64,000 nucleotides of DNA from Shinisaurus crocodilurus (Eukaryota > Chordata > Lepidosauria > Squamata > Shinisauridae), in contig CM037878.1 of the NCBI GenBank assembly GCA_021292165.1, positions 868,001 to 932,000 on the forward strand, written 5' to 3'. How positions within the stretch are numbered: the stretch's first letter is position 1; the number at the start of each line of letters is the position of its first letter. Positions 43,288 to 53,716 of the stretch are shown here, one piece after another. Below the pieces are notes generated by a model that ran no database searches, had not been told where the DNA came from, and saw only the letters and a list, made by a program, of their open reading frames with translations. The translations under genes and the position numbers were made by a program.

Positions 43288-44130
43288 TTTCCTATAGCCT
43301 AGTCATTCCTGGGGAACCATTTAGTTTGATGGACAATGAGCTGCAGCAGCTAGAAAACCCTTTGCTCTAAGCCCCCGAAGTATGCAGCCAAATCCCCGCC
43401 CCCCAACGGTATGAGTGGGACCCAGCTGGGGTGGATCTGAGGGAGCTGGCAGGTAAGAATTTTGCTTCTTGCTGTGCCAAGAGCTGTTCAAGATTTTGGG
43501 GGACTGGCCTGGAATTGCATTGGGCTGGTACCGCTTGTGTACTTGCTTCTGCACCCCTTAATCTCCACACTTGCAAATACAGGATTACGAAGGCACCCTA
43601 AGATCTTGCGTTTCCCACGGCCTGGTGAAGGGTCCATGTGGACGCTTCCTGGAGGACTCTCTGGGCCGGGGGAGGTAACGTGGTGCCCCAGGACACCTTT
43701 CTGGGCACCCGCCAAGGTGCCTGACAACTCCCACTTTTTTTTTAAAAAAAGTAACACATTTTCTTACCGGCAGCTGGGATTGCTGTGAAACAGGTTGCTG
43801 GTGCTGGGCACTGTGGGTCTAAAGGGCTTGTTCATGTCTTGGAGCTCAGCCCCACCTTTGCCTCGTACTCAGTCCCTGGGGCAGGCTACTGGTCCTTTGC
43901 CACGCCTCCCACGGCAGCCATTTTGTGGTGGTGCCCCGGACAGTTTCCCAAATTGCCAAATGTGCCCAACAAGGGTCGCCCCCCCCCCCCTGTTCTAGTG
44001 CCAGCCTAGGCACAGTAGGCTGAATATTCAGCATGAGATCATTCATACGTCTTCTGGCCCAAGTGAGGTCCTGCATATGCTAACTCCACTGAGATTTGCC
44101 CAAGGGTCCCAAGGGGTCCTAAAACAGGGC

Positions 44131-44165
<35 letters not shown>

Positions 44166-46555
44166 TGAGGGAGGGGGGCGGGGAGGGGGGAGTGGAGAGG
44201 GTGCAGCAACAAACATTCTCTGGCATTCAGACTTGGAACTTGCGGTGGGTGCCGCGGAGCATCCGATGCGGCCGCTGCTGCGAGTGGTGCTGGGAATGTG
44301 CTGCAAGCGCGCCACCTAGTGGTGGAGGTGTGGGAGTGGAGCCAGTGGCAAAGCGCATGATGCTGACTGACACACACACACACACACACACACACACCAT
44401 CCATCAGGGCCTTTCCTGAAACAAGGAAAACAGTGCCTTGTTTAAAACAGAGGAAATGAAATAAAGGAATATAGAATGTGAGATTTACAACTAAGTAGAT
44501 GGGGAAATAGTACAGTCCATTAACAATAAAGTATGCTGCAACATTATTTCATCCCATTCAGAATTTTAATCTCATTTAAAACATTTGAGAGTAATTGTGG
44601 GGCATACACCACGGCTGTCCCTCTTTCACTGCCCACGTTGCCCACCTCACCACAATCTCCAGTTGCTTAAATCAGCAGCTGCGTATTGAGACCCTCCTGC
44701 AGGCAGTGCGCAGGAGGGTCTGTTTATTTACCTGGGGTTGGTTGGGGAAACGTTGCAAAGGATCTGCGGCTGCCTCTGCCTTACACGCCGCTCCTTCGAG
44801 GACGGGCCAGAGAGAAAAATGAGAAACATGGGAATGAATGAATATGGCTGATGAAGGTTGGAGCGGAGCAGGAGCTTCCAAAAGGGGGGGGGCTTTGAAA
44901 CAGAATCTCCCCCCCCCCCACGCTGCGCACGGGCCTAACTCTGAGTCCATTCCCAGAGTGACAGCTTGGAGAGAAAGGGCAAAGGGCCTCACTCTTTGCT
45001 ACGCCCTGAAGGCCAAGAAATCCAGGCTGTGGGGCGGGCCTCCTCCTGAGATCTTTTGGGAAGCAATCCTATACTGGAGATCCCGCTGGCTGAGCTCCTG
45101 TGGGATAAATGAAGGCCCGGCCCGCTCTGTGGGTGGGATTTGGGACACTCCACCGCAATGGCAGAGAACGGGCAGTGGAAAGCGCCGCTCGCTCGTGGAG
45201 CTGCTCCGCAGGCGCTGCCAAGCAGTGGCTGCCTCCGGTGCGCCCGTCGTTGGGGCAGAGCCTGCAGGACTCTCTGCTTCAAGGTGCCAGAAGTTCTGTG
45301 AAGTGGCCAGAAAGGAGGGAGGGGGCTTCAGGGAGGGGGCTTCCCGGAGGCCTCCTGCGCCCAGTCCAGCCTGCAGGCGTGGGGAGGCCCTGCGGTGCGC
45401 CCTCAACCCGGAGCCAGGGTGGGGGGCCTGCCCCAGTTGGCAGTGCAACTTGACATTGGCCCCCGTCTTGGCCCAAAGAATTTCCCTCCCATCGACTCCA
45501 ATGGGGGTGTGTGGCTTTTTCTTAATTGCCAATGGGAGGGGGGGCAAGTAAGAAACAGCCGCCCCCCCCCCCGTGTCCACAGCCGCCTTCCCCACATCGC
45601 CACGACGGAGCATAGGGTGTGATCAAGCTCGGCGCCCGGTCATGGCACGCCACTGCCAGGATATGGACCCTGCACGCACGGGGGGACCACGCCGGACCTC
45701 CGGTGTCAGGGTGTGGGGCCGGCGGCTCTCCTGGGCTTACCTCATGTCGGCCCCACACTGTCGGAGCTCAGAACAGGGGTCGGTCGTGGTGCGGGGAAAC
45801 GCGGGAAGGGCACTTTGCTCGAAACTGCCGGAGCTCAGAACACGGCTGAAGGGGCACCGCGGAGCACTGGGCCAACAACACGCCTCTTCCCCGAACCCGA
45901 AGAGGTACCTTGCCTTGCGACTCCAGACACAACACCCTTCACCACACCCAAGCCCCACTCCAGCTGCTGAGGGGCCGGGACAGGGCACCCCACACAGGAC
46001 AGCAAGGGAAGGAGGACACATGAGGGGAAGCCGAACTGCAGCGAGACTCCGGCGGGCCCCGCCTCCCCTTTGCCGTGTGTGAATACCGCGTCTTGTCTGA
46101 ACGGCATTGCTCAAACATTCCCCCCCCCGCCCCCGATTCACGTACACACTGAGTGGGGAGCAGTGTCCTCCACACATGGGGGGCTGCACTCACCCCCCGG
46201 TAATCTCTCCGTGGGCCAAGGCCAGGCACTCTGCTCCAACCACTGCCACTGCTGACCAAAGACGCGTGAACCTTGCAGGAAGTTGAGCGAGGAGCCCCTG
46301 CACAGATGGGGCTTCACTAGCAGCCCCAAGGGGAAGGGGGCAGCCGGAGACGCACAGGGGGAGGCTGAGGCATCAGCCCGGCCCTGCACTCGGGGGGCGC
46401 CACAGCGGCCTCCGCCCAACACACACTGACTGCGCATCCGGCTCCAGGGACGATGTCGAGGTGGGGATGTGTGGTCCTGGGGACATGGATGGACTCCAAC
46501 GCCCGTCAGCCCCAGCCAGGCTGTCCAGTGGTCAGGGAAGACGATTTGGGATGAT
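43288..46555. other. intergenic stretch, no gene recognised
   Basis: (TG)n lies at 44133-44161, (CA)n at 44372-44397, and there are short G/C homopolymers. Long frames (for example + 44838-45551 and - 44999-45613) are mutual shadows in a GC-rich tract with no domain match. No splice-bounded exon stands out. Confidence 0.42.
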
Positions 46556-47252
46556 CTCATAGAATCATAGAAAAGTAGAGTTGGAAGGGGCCTACAAGGC
46601 CATCGAGTCCAACCCCCTGCTCAATGCAGGAATCCAGGTCAAAGCATCTCTGACAGATGTCTGTCCAGCCGCACCTTGAATGCCTCCAGCGTGGGAGAGC
46701 CCACCACCTCCCTAGGTAGTTGATTCCATTGTCTTATTGCTCTGACAGTCAGGAAATTTTTCCTGATGTTTAGGTGGAATCTAGGTTCCTGTAACTTGAG
46801 CCCATTATTCCGTGTCCTGCAAACTGGGATGATCGAGAAGAGATCCTGGCCCTCCTCCGTGTGACATCCCTTCAAGTACTGGAAGAGTGCGATCATATCT
46901 CCCCTCAGTTTCTTCTGAAGACTAAATATGCCCAGTTCTTTCAGTCTCTCCTCATAGGGCCTTGTTTCCAGTCCCTTTATCATCCTTGTTGCCCTCCTCT
47001 GAATCCTCTCCAGTTTGTCTATGTCCTTCTTAAAGTGAGGTGCCCAGAACTGGACGCAGTACTCAAGATGAGGCTTAACCAGTGACGAGTAAAGGGGAAT
47101 TATCACTTCCCGCAATTTGGAAGTTATACTTCTATTAATACAGCCCAAAATTGCATTTGCCTTCTTTGCAGCCACATCGCATTGCTGGCTCATATTCAGT
47201 TTGTGATCTACCACAATTCCAAGATCCTTCTCACTTGTAGTATTGTTGAGCT
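46556..47252 (-). mobile_element. CR1 LINE 3' end
   Basis: The minus-strand frame 'VDHKLNMSQQCDVAAKKANAILGCINRS' through 'LDRHLSEML' matches the CR1 copies at 3317, 23611 and 26197. It ends in 'ttctatgattctatga' (46556-46575). A 3-base loss changes 'LQKRRLRG' to 'LQKKLRG'. The 5' end is truncated at about 47252. Confidence 0.93.
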
Positions 47253-48550
47253 CTGCTGCTGCGATGGTGGTGTTTTTATTTGCTGGTGGTGGTTTGATGT
47301 TTGTCTGATTTATGGATGGATGGGCTGTTCTTGCTTTTCTGTGTGACCTCAGTACTCTTCAACATTTTAATGGCTTTGCTTTCGTGTGCCCTCATGATGT
47401 GGCTTTACTGACCGTTGTAACCCGCCTTGGGAGGATCATCTACCCTGAAAGGAGGTTTAAAATCCATGACAGAAATAAAGAACGCAGTCTCCCCCCCCCC
47501 CATGTGGGCAGCGTGGTGACCCGTCCCTGACCGGTGGGCACTGGCTGTGTTCCCAGGGACCGGGGGGGGGCGGCATGTCTGCTGGTTTTGCATGGTCTGG
47601 GGCACTTCTGTGCAGTGTTTCCCCCTCCCCTCCCCTCCCCCCCAGGCTGAGTGCCGAGCAGCCATTCCACCGGTGCAGCCGCGGGCTCATCCCTCCAGCC
47701 CAGGCAGCCCTCCTGGTGCGTGGCATGGCCGAGTTCATGGGAGAGCTTCAGACGTGAAGAATCGGCACCGAGGCAGAGGGTGCAGGTCTGTGTGTCTACA
47801 CTTCAGGCTGGTGCCTGGTGGGTATTTCACCTGCGCAGAACGGGGCCCGATATGCCTCTGGAATGCTGCACCCCACGCAGCGGGCAGGTTGACTCGAGCG
47901 CTCTGCCTTTCTCAGCGTCGGTGCCCGCTGGGCCTCAGTGGGGCGCGGCACACGCAGGTTATCTCACCCAGCAGGCCTGCCGAGCTAGGCGATAAGCGGT
48001 CGAAGGGCAGACCCTCGTCCCCCGCCCGCCGAGGCATGGGGCGTCTCCTTAAGAAAAGGCCAGAGACAGACGTCTCTCTCTGCGGCTGCCTGCGCTTGAC
48101 TCCTCCGGTTCAGCCAGATCTCCAGGGACACCGCAGGTAAGAGCAGCTCGCCCTGAAAGCCTTCCTGGGATTTCCTGGAAACATTTCCTCTCCTTCTCCT
48201 GCTGCTCGGCACTGATCTTCAGCCACCAGGCTCTCTGGGTCTCCCCTCGCGGGACACCTGAGGGCTTCGTAGCCGCCTGCCGGGACTGCCTGGAGCGGTC
48301 AGGAGAGAGGGGTCCAGCTGGAAGGAGCTTGGCTGGGGTCTGTCCACTCTGGGCACCCCATTCTATAACATGAAACCAGCTGAAGGGAGGGGGGGCAGCA
48401 GCCGTGTCCCTTCCAGAGATGCGGGGTGGAAAAACTTCCGGCGCTTTATTTTTCTGTGGAAAATTGTCCAATTCATAAGTGGCACATCATGTGTTGCGCG
48501 CAACTGGCTTTTAAAAGGAGTTCAGAGGGGTGGGGCAAGAGACAGGTAGA
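47253..48550. other. intergenic stretch with an exon-like donor at 48137
   Basis: No coding gene was recognised. A purine/pyrimidine-balanced stretch ends 'gggacaccgcag|gtaagagcag' with GT at 48137. This could be a non-coding first exon for the LRR-mucin gene 5.6 kb downstream, whose coding exon has a splice acceptor at 53714-53715. Signal evidence alone is weak. Confidence 0.3.
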
Positions 48551-48786
48551 GCCAGTGTGGTGGATTGGTGAGAGTGTTGGACTGGGACTCGGGAGATCCG
48601 GGTTCTAGTCCCCGCTCGGCCATGAAACTCACTGGGTGACTTTGGGCCAGTCACTGACTCTCAGCCTAACCTACCTCACAGGGTTGTTGTGATGATAAAA
48701 TGGAGAGGAGGAGGAGGATTATGTAAGCCGCCTGGGGTTCTTTGCAGGAAAAAAGGCGGGGTATGAATATAATAAATAAACAAATA
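48551..48786 (+). mobile_element. tRNA-derived SINE, Sauria-SINE type, second copy
   Basis: It has the same head ('gccagtgtggtggattggtgagagtgttggactggga...gggttctagtccccgctcggcc') and tail ('gtaagccgcctggggttctttgcaggaaaaaaggcggggtatgaatataataaataa') as at 38526, followed by (AAGT)n. Box A is slightly degenerate (TGGTGGATTGG). Confidence 0.88.
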
Positions 48787-48975
48787 AGTAAGTAAGTAAG
48801 TAAAAATGAATGGATGCCAACTAAAAACACAATTATTAGACAAGCTTAGACGTTTCAAAGTTGTAATTAATATTTTTTTCAGCTGATTATCCCTAGTAAG
48901 TGTGTGTGAGGATACATTTATGCCACTGAAATCCATCTGTGTCTCAGAGTGAAATGGAACTACGGAGTACAGTAA

Positions 48976-49114
48976 TTTGGGGGTGGGCAGCTTGTGGCCC
49001 TCCCGATGTTTCGGCCCATGGCTGCCACCAGCTCTAGACAGCATAGCCAGCGGTGAGGCATGATGGGAGTTGTAGGCCAAAACCTCTGCAGGGCCACAAG
49101 TCGCCCACCCCTGC
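48976..49114. mobile_element. hAT-like foldback MITE, third variant
   Basis: It starts 'tttgggggtgggcagcttgtggccctccc' and ends 'gcagggccacaagtcgcccacccctgctc', an inverted end pair. 'catgatgggagttgtaggccaaaacct' in the right arm links it to the other foldback families. Confidence 0.6.
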
Positions 49115-50130
49115 TCAAGGGCATCAGAACATTTTCCGATGCCAACGGAACGCTTTCCTATGCGAACGAGCAGGCAGCCAGCTGGGCCGGGCAGTCAAGC
49201 AAGCAAGTGAGTGGGCGGGTGGGCGGGCCACTGCCTGCCCTACAAAGAAGTGGCCGCAGCAGTGGCTGGTGGTGCCCCCGGCGGGTTGCTCTGGAGAGCC
49301 CTGCCAGTTGCTCTCTGGACGCGGCCAGTGCCACAGCGGCTGGTGGGGCTCCCCAGGGCACCCACTGGAGGCGGTGGGGAGTCAGCGGCCGGCCCTCCGT
49401 CCAGGGCAGGGGGGAGAGCGAGTGGCGCAGCTCGCCACCCTTCCCGCTCTGCTGCCGGATGCAGGCGCACAGCCCCGTGGCAGTAGGGCCGACCCCCGCT
49501 GCTCACTTAGACACTCCCTCCCTGCTGCAGCCACAATCGGGATCCTGACGCAGGGGAAGGGGTGGGTTCTAGTGGCCGCCCCGGTCTGGTCCGGCTCTTC
49601 AGCAGTATTTCAGTATCCAGACTGGCAATTACAAAAGCTGCTGCCACATCATGGCACTTGTGCCGGCCAAAGGCTCGTGAGCACTCGTGAGGACTGCAGG
49701 TCAGCAGAGGCGGAGCCCAGGAGGGGTCACGGGGCCGGACCCAACCATACCTAATTTGTGACACTTGTGTTCTCTCTTGCAAACCCCAGGATTGCAGCCG
49801 TAACTTTTTCCTCATTCCTCCCTATTCCTTCTTCCTTTTTTGTCATGTCATGTCTTTCTGGATTGTAAGCCTGTGGGCAGGGACTGCCTTCTTTTACTGG
49901 TTATTTGTAAGCTGCTCCAGGAGCCTTTTTGGCTGAGGAGTGGGATAATAATTCTCTAAACTCAGTAAATAAATACATACATACATACATATATAGTTTT
50001 AAATAAATATTTAAAAAATAAAAAAGATGCGCATCTGTAACCATCTACATGCCCAGTCGGCTGCTCCCAGACTACATTAAAAGAAAAAAGCGTGAAAGGA
50101 TGCTACAGCAACCAGCAGCAACCTTGATGG
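49115..50130. other. GC-to-AT transition, no gene recognised
   Basis: GC-rich non-coding sequence up to about 49780 gives way to AT-rich sequence that continues to about 60 kb. At 49840-50010 the phrase 'attgtaagcctgtgggcagggactgccttctt...taataattctctaaa' looks like a LINE 3' UTR, but I could not tie it to a family here. No coding frame was recognised. Confidence 0.4.
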
Positions 50131-50213
50131 GCCATAGATTCATAGATTCATAGATCACGGAAGGAGCCTACAAGACTATCGAGTCCAACCCCCTGCTCAA
50201 TGCAGGAAACTAG
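50131..50213 (-). mobile_element. CR1-tailed SINE/LINE end, short
   Basis: It contains 'catagattcatagattcatagatcacggaaggagcctacaagactatcgagtccaaccccctgctcaatgcaggaaactag'. This is closer to the tail of the 5S-type SINE at 61493 ('gcaggaaactag') than to the CR1 copies at 26197 and 46556. Truncation removed any head. Confidence 0.7.
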
Positions 50214-50413
50214 CATGTCTATTTCAGCATGTACTTAAGAATTGAGAATGATGAAATTAAAAGTGTGTTACTTGAGCTTAATCATGCCCCTTTCCTCCAC
50301 CCCTCACTTGGTGGGTGATCTCACTTGGCCATTATTAGCCTTCTGTGGTTTAAGGCATCTTTGGCAAATTCTATACATGTCTACTCAGAAGCGTATTCCC
50401 AGGCAAGTGAGTA

Positions 50414-50666
50414 CAGTAATACCTTGGATTGCAAGTAACTTAGTTTGAGAGTGTTTTGCAAGACAAGCAAATTTTTGAATATTTATTTTAAAAATTTTTT
50501 ACTTGAGATACAAGCGTCGTCTTGCAATACAAGTACTGTAGTACGGCTTAAATTAAAAATCTCTGTACAAATTTTTTTTGGGGGGGATTTCGCTTTGATA
50601 TAAGAGTGTTTTGGATTACAAGCACGTTTCCGGAACGAATTATGCTCTCAATCCAAGGCATGACTG
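50414..50666. mobile_element. mariner-type non-autonomous element, second copy
   Basis: The ends CAGTAATACCTTGGATTG and CAATCCAAGGCATGACTG are inverted repeats, with TA on both sides (50412-50413 and 50667-50668). The body is the reverse of the copy at 13068. It interrupts a foldback MITE of the 'gtctactcagaag' type whose first half lies at about 50370-50411. Confidence 0.85.
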
Positions 50667-50939
50667 TATATGCTTGCAGCCTCAAGTATAATAGCCACCC
50701 CCACCCCCCCAAAAAGAAAGGAAGGTAGGAAAAAAGGTGGGGGGGAAGAGAGGAAGGATTGATAATTACAATGGAATTATCTCCTGGTAAGAGTACATGG
50801 GATTGCAGCCTAAATTAAAAATAGTAATTAGTAAACTTTATACATGTAATGGAAACATGACCCATAAATATAATATCTAGCCATCTCACCCCACCCCACA
50901 TTCTGGCTTCACAGACTGCTTTACACACCAGCAGGAAAA

Positions 50940-51026
50940 GATCAAAAGAGATCTTTTGATCAAAAGAGATCTTTTGATCAAAAGAGATCTTTTGATCAAA
51001 AGAGATCTTTTGATCAAAAGATCACC
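50940..51026. repeat. tandem array of an 18-bp palindromic unit
   Basis: The unit gatcaaaagagatctttt is repeated four times without change (50940-51011), followed by a partial copy. Each unit contains the palindromes AGATCT and TTTTGATCAAAA (at unit junctions), so the whole array can fold on itself. The flanks are also related: 50885-50945 and 51065-51120 share 'tttacacaccagcaggaaaagatca'. Confidence 0.92.
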
Positions 51027-51298
51027 TCATGAATCATGATACCGTTGATACATAAATATCACGTCCAGCCAGTCCCCCTCCCCCAAATTCTGTCTTTACA
51101 CACCAGCAGGAAAAGATCAATGGAGCATACATACACTCACCACAGAATACAGTTCACCCAATTACATACCATATAAACATACCAGTTAAAAACATTAATT
51201 TACGTTGCCCAGTATTTTAAAATGCAAAAAAAATGTACAAGCATTACAAGCCTGAAACTACGACTGATTTTAACTTCCAACCAGTACAGATTGTAAGG

Positions 51299-51386
51299 CT
51301 GCAATCCTATACACACTTACCTGGGAGTAAGTCCCATTGAACTCAATGGAGCTTACTTCTGAGTAGACATGTATAGAATTGCACTG
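51299..51386. mobile_element. foldback MITE, 'gcaatcctatacacacttacctggg' family
   Basis: The left arm 'ctgcaatcctatacacacttacctgggagtaagtcccattgaactcaatgg' is mirrored by 'gcttacttctgagtagacatgtatagaattgca'. A worn copy is at 53078-53166, and half of another is cut by the mariner at 50412. No clear duplication was found. Confidence 0.7.
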
Positions 51387-51389
51387 TAA

Positions 51390-53077
51390 AAATAGCAGCA
51401 GCAGAAAAAGAATGAAAGTAAATGACATAAATACCATTTTGGGCGGTGCTTGAATCTGAGCTGAGCTGAGGTGGTGTCTGTGCCTGGCCATCGCCCAGCA
51501 AGCACAACACACACAGTCCCACACAAACAGTATTTTTATAAAAGGTTATGATTGTGATCTCATTGGGGTTACTTGCTCTCCTCTCTCTGCTAAGCTCGAG
51601 AAGAAAAGAGCCTGTTCCTTCAGAGCAGGATGCTCAACCCAACAACAACACAATAGCATTGTGACAGCACTTTCTCACTTCCAGACATCAGAATTGGCTG
51701 GTGGGCAAGTCTGAGGCCATGTAAAGAGCCCCCACAGAAGCAGCAGTCACAGGACTGCCCCTTCCCCTCAATGCCCATGGAGACTGGGTTAAGCTGCATA
51801 CCCTTCATGGATATGAGAAGCTACATAAACAATCACCCCAAACACGTGTCATTCAACAAGTGTGTCTTCTATTTCTCACCCTTCTCTTCTTCTCCTTCTC
51901 AAACAATGACTCTGGCCAGACAGGTATACAGTATGCACGGTGGAACAGAGAGAAACTGCTGCTGCCTGCTCCTGTTCCTGCTCCCTGTGACTGTCTGTGG
52001 TCTCCCCGCCCCCTTGCACTGCACAGGCTCCAGTCATGTGGTGTAAGCAAGATTCTGCAGATGCCTGATTGGCTGAGGGCTGACTCCCCCTTGCCCCTAT
52101 AGCCATGAGATAGATGAAGGGAGAGAGGGAGGGAGAACAGCCAATCAGTTTTTGCTCTCCTGCTCACCACCAGAGGGCACTCCTGAGTAATCCAGGCTTT
52201 TGGCCAGCGAAGGAACAGGCAGCCCTGCCCCTGCCCTGAAAGGCCTTCTCTTCCCCTATTGGTATTTGCATAGGGGGGGGGAAGCAGTAGTTCCTGGGGG
52301 AATGTTCTGAGCATGTGCAACTTATTGCACATGCCCAGTGTTCCCTCTAGCCAAAGCTGGAATTAAAGAAGAACAAACAGAGTTGCACTCCTGCTGCCGG
52401 CCACTTTACATTGCATCCTATGGATGGAAACAAGGTCTGGGACACAACCACTGAGAAGCAGGTGAGGCAGGACAGGTTAGGTGGGGCTCCGCCCCCTTTG
52501 CCCTGTATGACGAGCCTCCACTGCAAATATGAAAGGCTTTGGTGAGATCTAAAGAAATGCGAGCCTGGGATAAGCCTTGCTTTCAGTGCCAAGTCTGCAA
52601 AGATGAAGAGAATATTCCTGAGCATGTGCAGAGTGCTCCCTACCTTGTACTAGGGGTTGAGTGTCTCTTTCTGACTGGCATAGCTCTCATGCTTGTAATT
52701 AAACACTAGCTGGCAGTTCTCTCCTTCACACTAAGTGTTTCCCAGCATTGTTTTGAATTCTTCTTCCCCTCAATTCACCCCGGGCTCATGCCCGCCAACA
52801 TTCCTGAGAGAACAACGTAGGCACAAGAGTTACACGAGAGAAAAAAGGATCATAGGATGGTTGGTTCAAGGAACAGATGTGTGTGTATACAGAAAATCTT
52901 CACAAATCCCCAAAGCATATTTTTACATTTATGGGACTTAAGTATGTAGTCCTTGTGGTCTCCTAGCACTGAGAGCTCCTCCACAAATGCTAACCTTTTA
53001 AAGAACTCAAAAAATGATAAATCAGTAGCAAAATGGGAGATAATCAGAGGAAATCATACTGCATTTACAGATTGATA
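51390..53077. other. AT-rich intergenic stretch
   Basis: No gene was recognised. Frames such as - 51853-52332 lack motifs. Confidence 0.4.
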
Positions 53078-53166
53078 GCTGCAACCCTATCGTGTTTACT
53101 CTGAAGTAAGTCCTATTGTGTTCAATGTGGCATTCTTCCAGGCACGTATGCAAAGGATTGCAGCCT
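53078..53166. mobile_element. foldback MITE, worn copy
   Basis: It starts 'gctgcaaccctatcgtgtttactctgaagtaagtcctattg' and ends 'gcacgtatgcaaaggattgcagcc', a degenerate version of 51299-51386. Confidence 0.6.
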
Positions 53167-53244
53167 GGTCTACTAATACCACGTGTAGATTGAGAGGAAG
53201 CACAAACGAAAGATGTGCCTGATATTTACCTACTCAGACATTAA

Positions 53245-53590
53245 GATCATTATCCCTGACCTGAGGCGGGTGGCTACTAAGGAGAGGAGAGGGCCTTCTC
53301 AGCTGTGGAATGCTCTCCACAGAGAGGCTTGTCTGTCTGGCACCTGGTCTTCCTGGCACCCGGTGAAGACCTTTTTATTCTCCCAAGCATTTTAGCAACT
53401 TTTCCTAGCGCTTTATTCTGCTACTGCTTTAATTTGGTTTTAGGTGCTGGAATGGTTTTATTCTTTGCTGCTGGTTTTATTCTTTGCTATTTTTAGTCTT
53501 CATTTTACTGTTTGTATTTTATGTTTTTAATGTGTTGTACACTGCCCAGAGAACTTTGGTTATTGGCAGGTTTAAAAGTACAGCAAATAC
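53245..53590 (+). mobile_element. L2-type LINE 3' end, older subfamily
   Basis: It begins 'atccctgacctgaggcgggtggctactaaggagaggagagggcc' and encodes 'QLWNALHREACLSG' and 'KTFLFSQAF' (compare 'TLWNSLPSDLR' and 'LKTWLF' in the 25453 copy). It ends 'ttttaatgtgttgtacactgcccagagaactttggttattggcagg'. It lies just upstream of the LRR-mucin exon, within the presumed intron. Confidence 0.72.
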
Positions 53591-53716
53591 ATAAATGGGA
53601 GAGACTATAAGCCTGGCTGTGCAGCAGCTGCTGCCGCGGGCCCACCACAGAGTGGTTTGTTGCATGCAGGCATTATGTGGATAAAGGCTAAGAGACTGCT
53701 GTCGGTTTCTTCCAGC

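Noticed and set aside
53657..53716. N-terminal extension of the LRR-mucin frame
   Set aside because: The extension begins at a TTG and runs across the acceptor 'ggtttcttccag'. The ATG at 53717 starts an ideal signal peptide.
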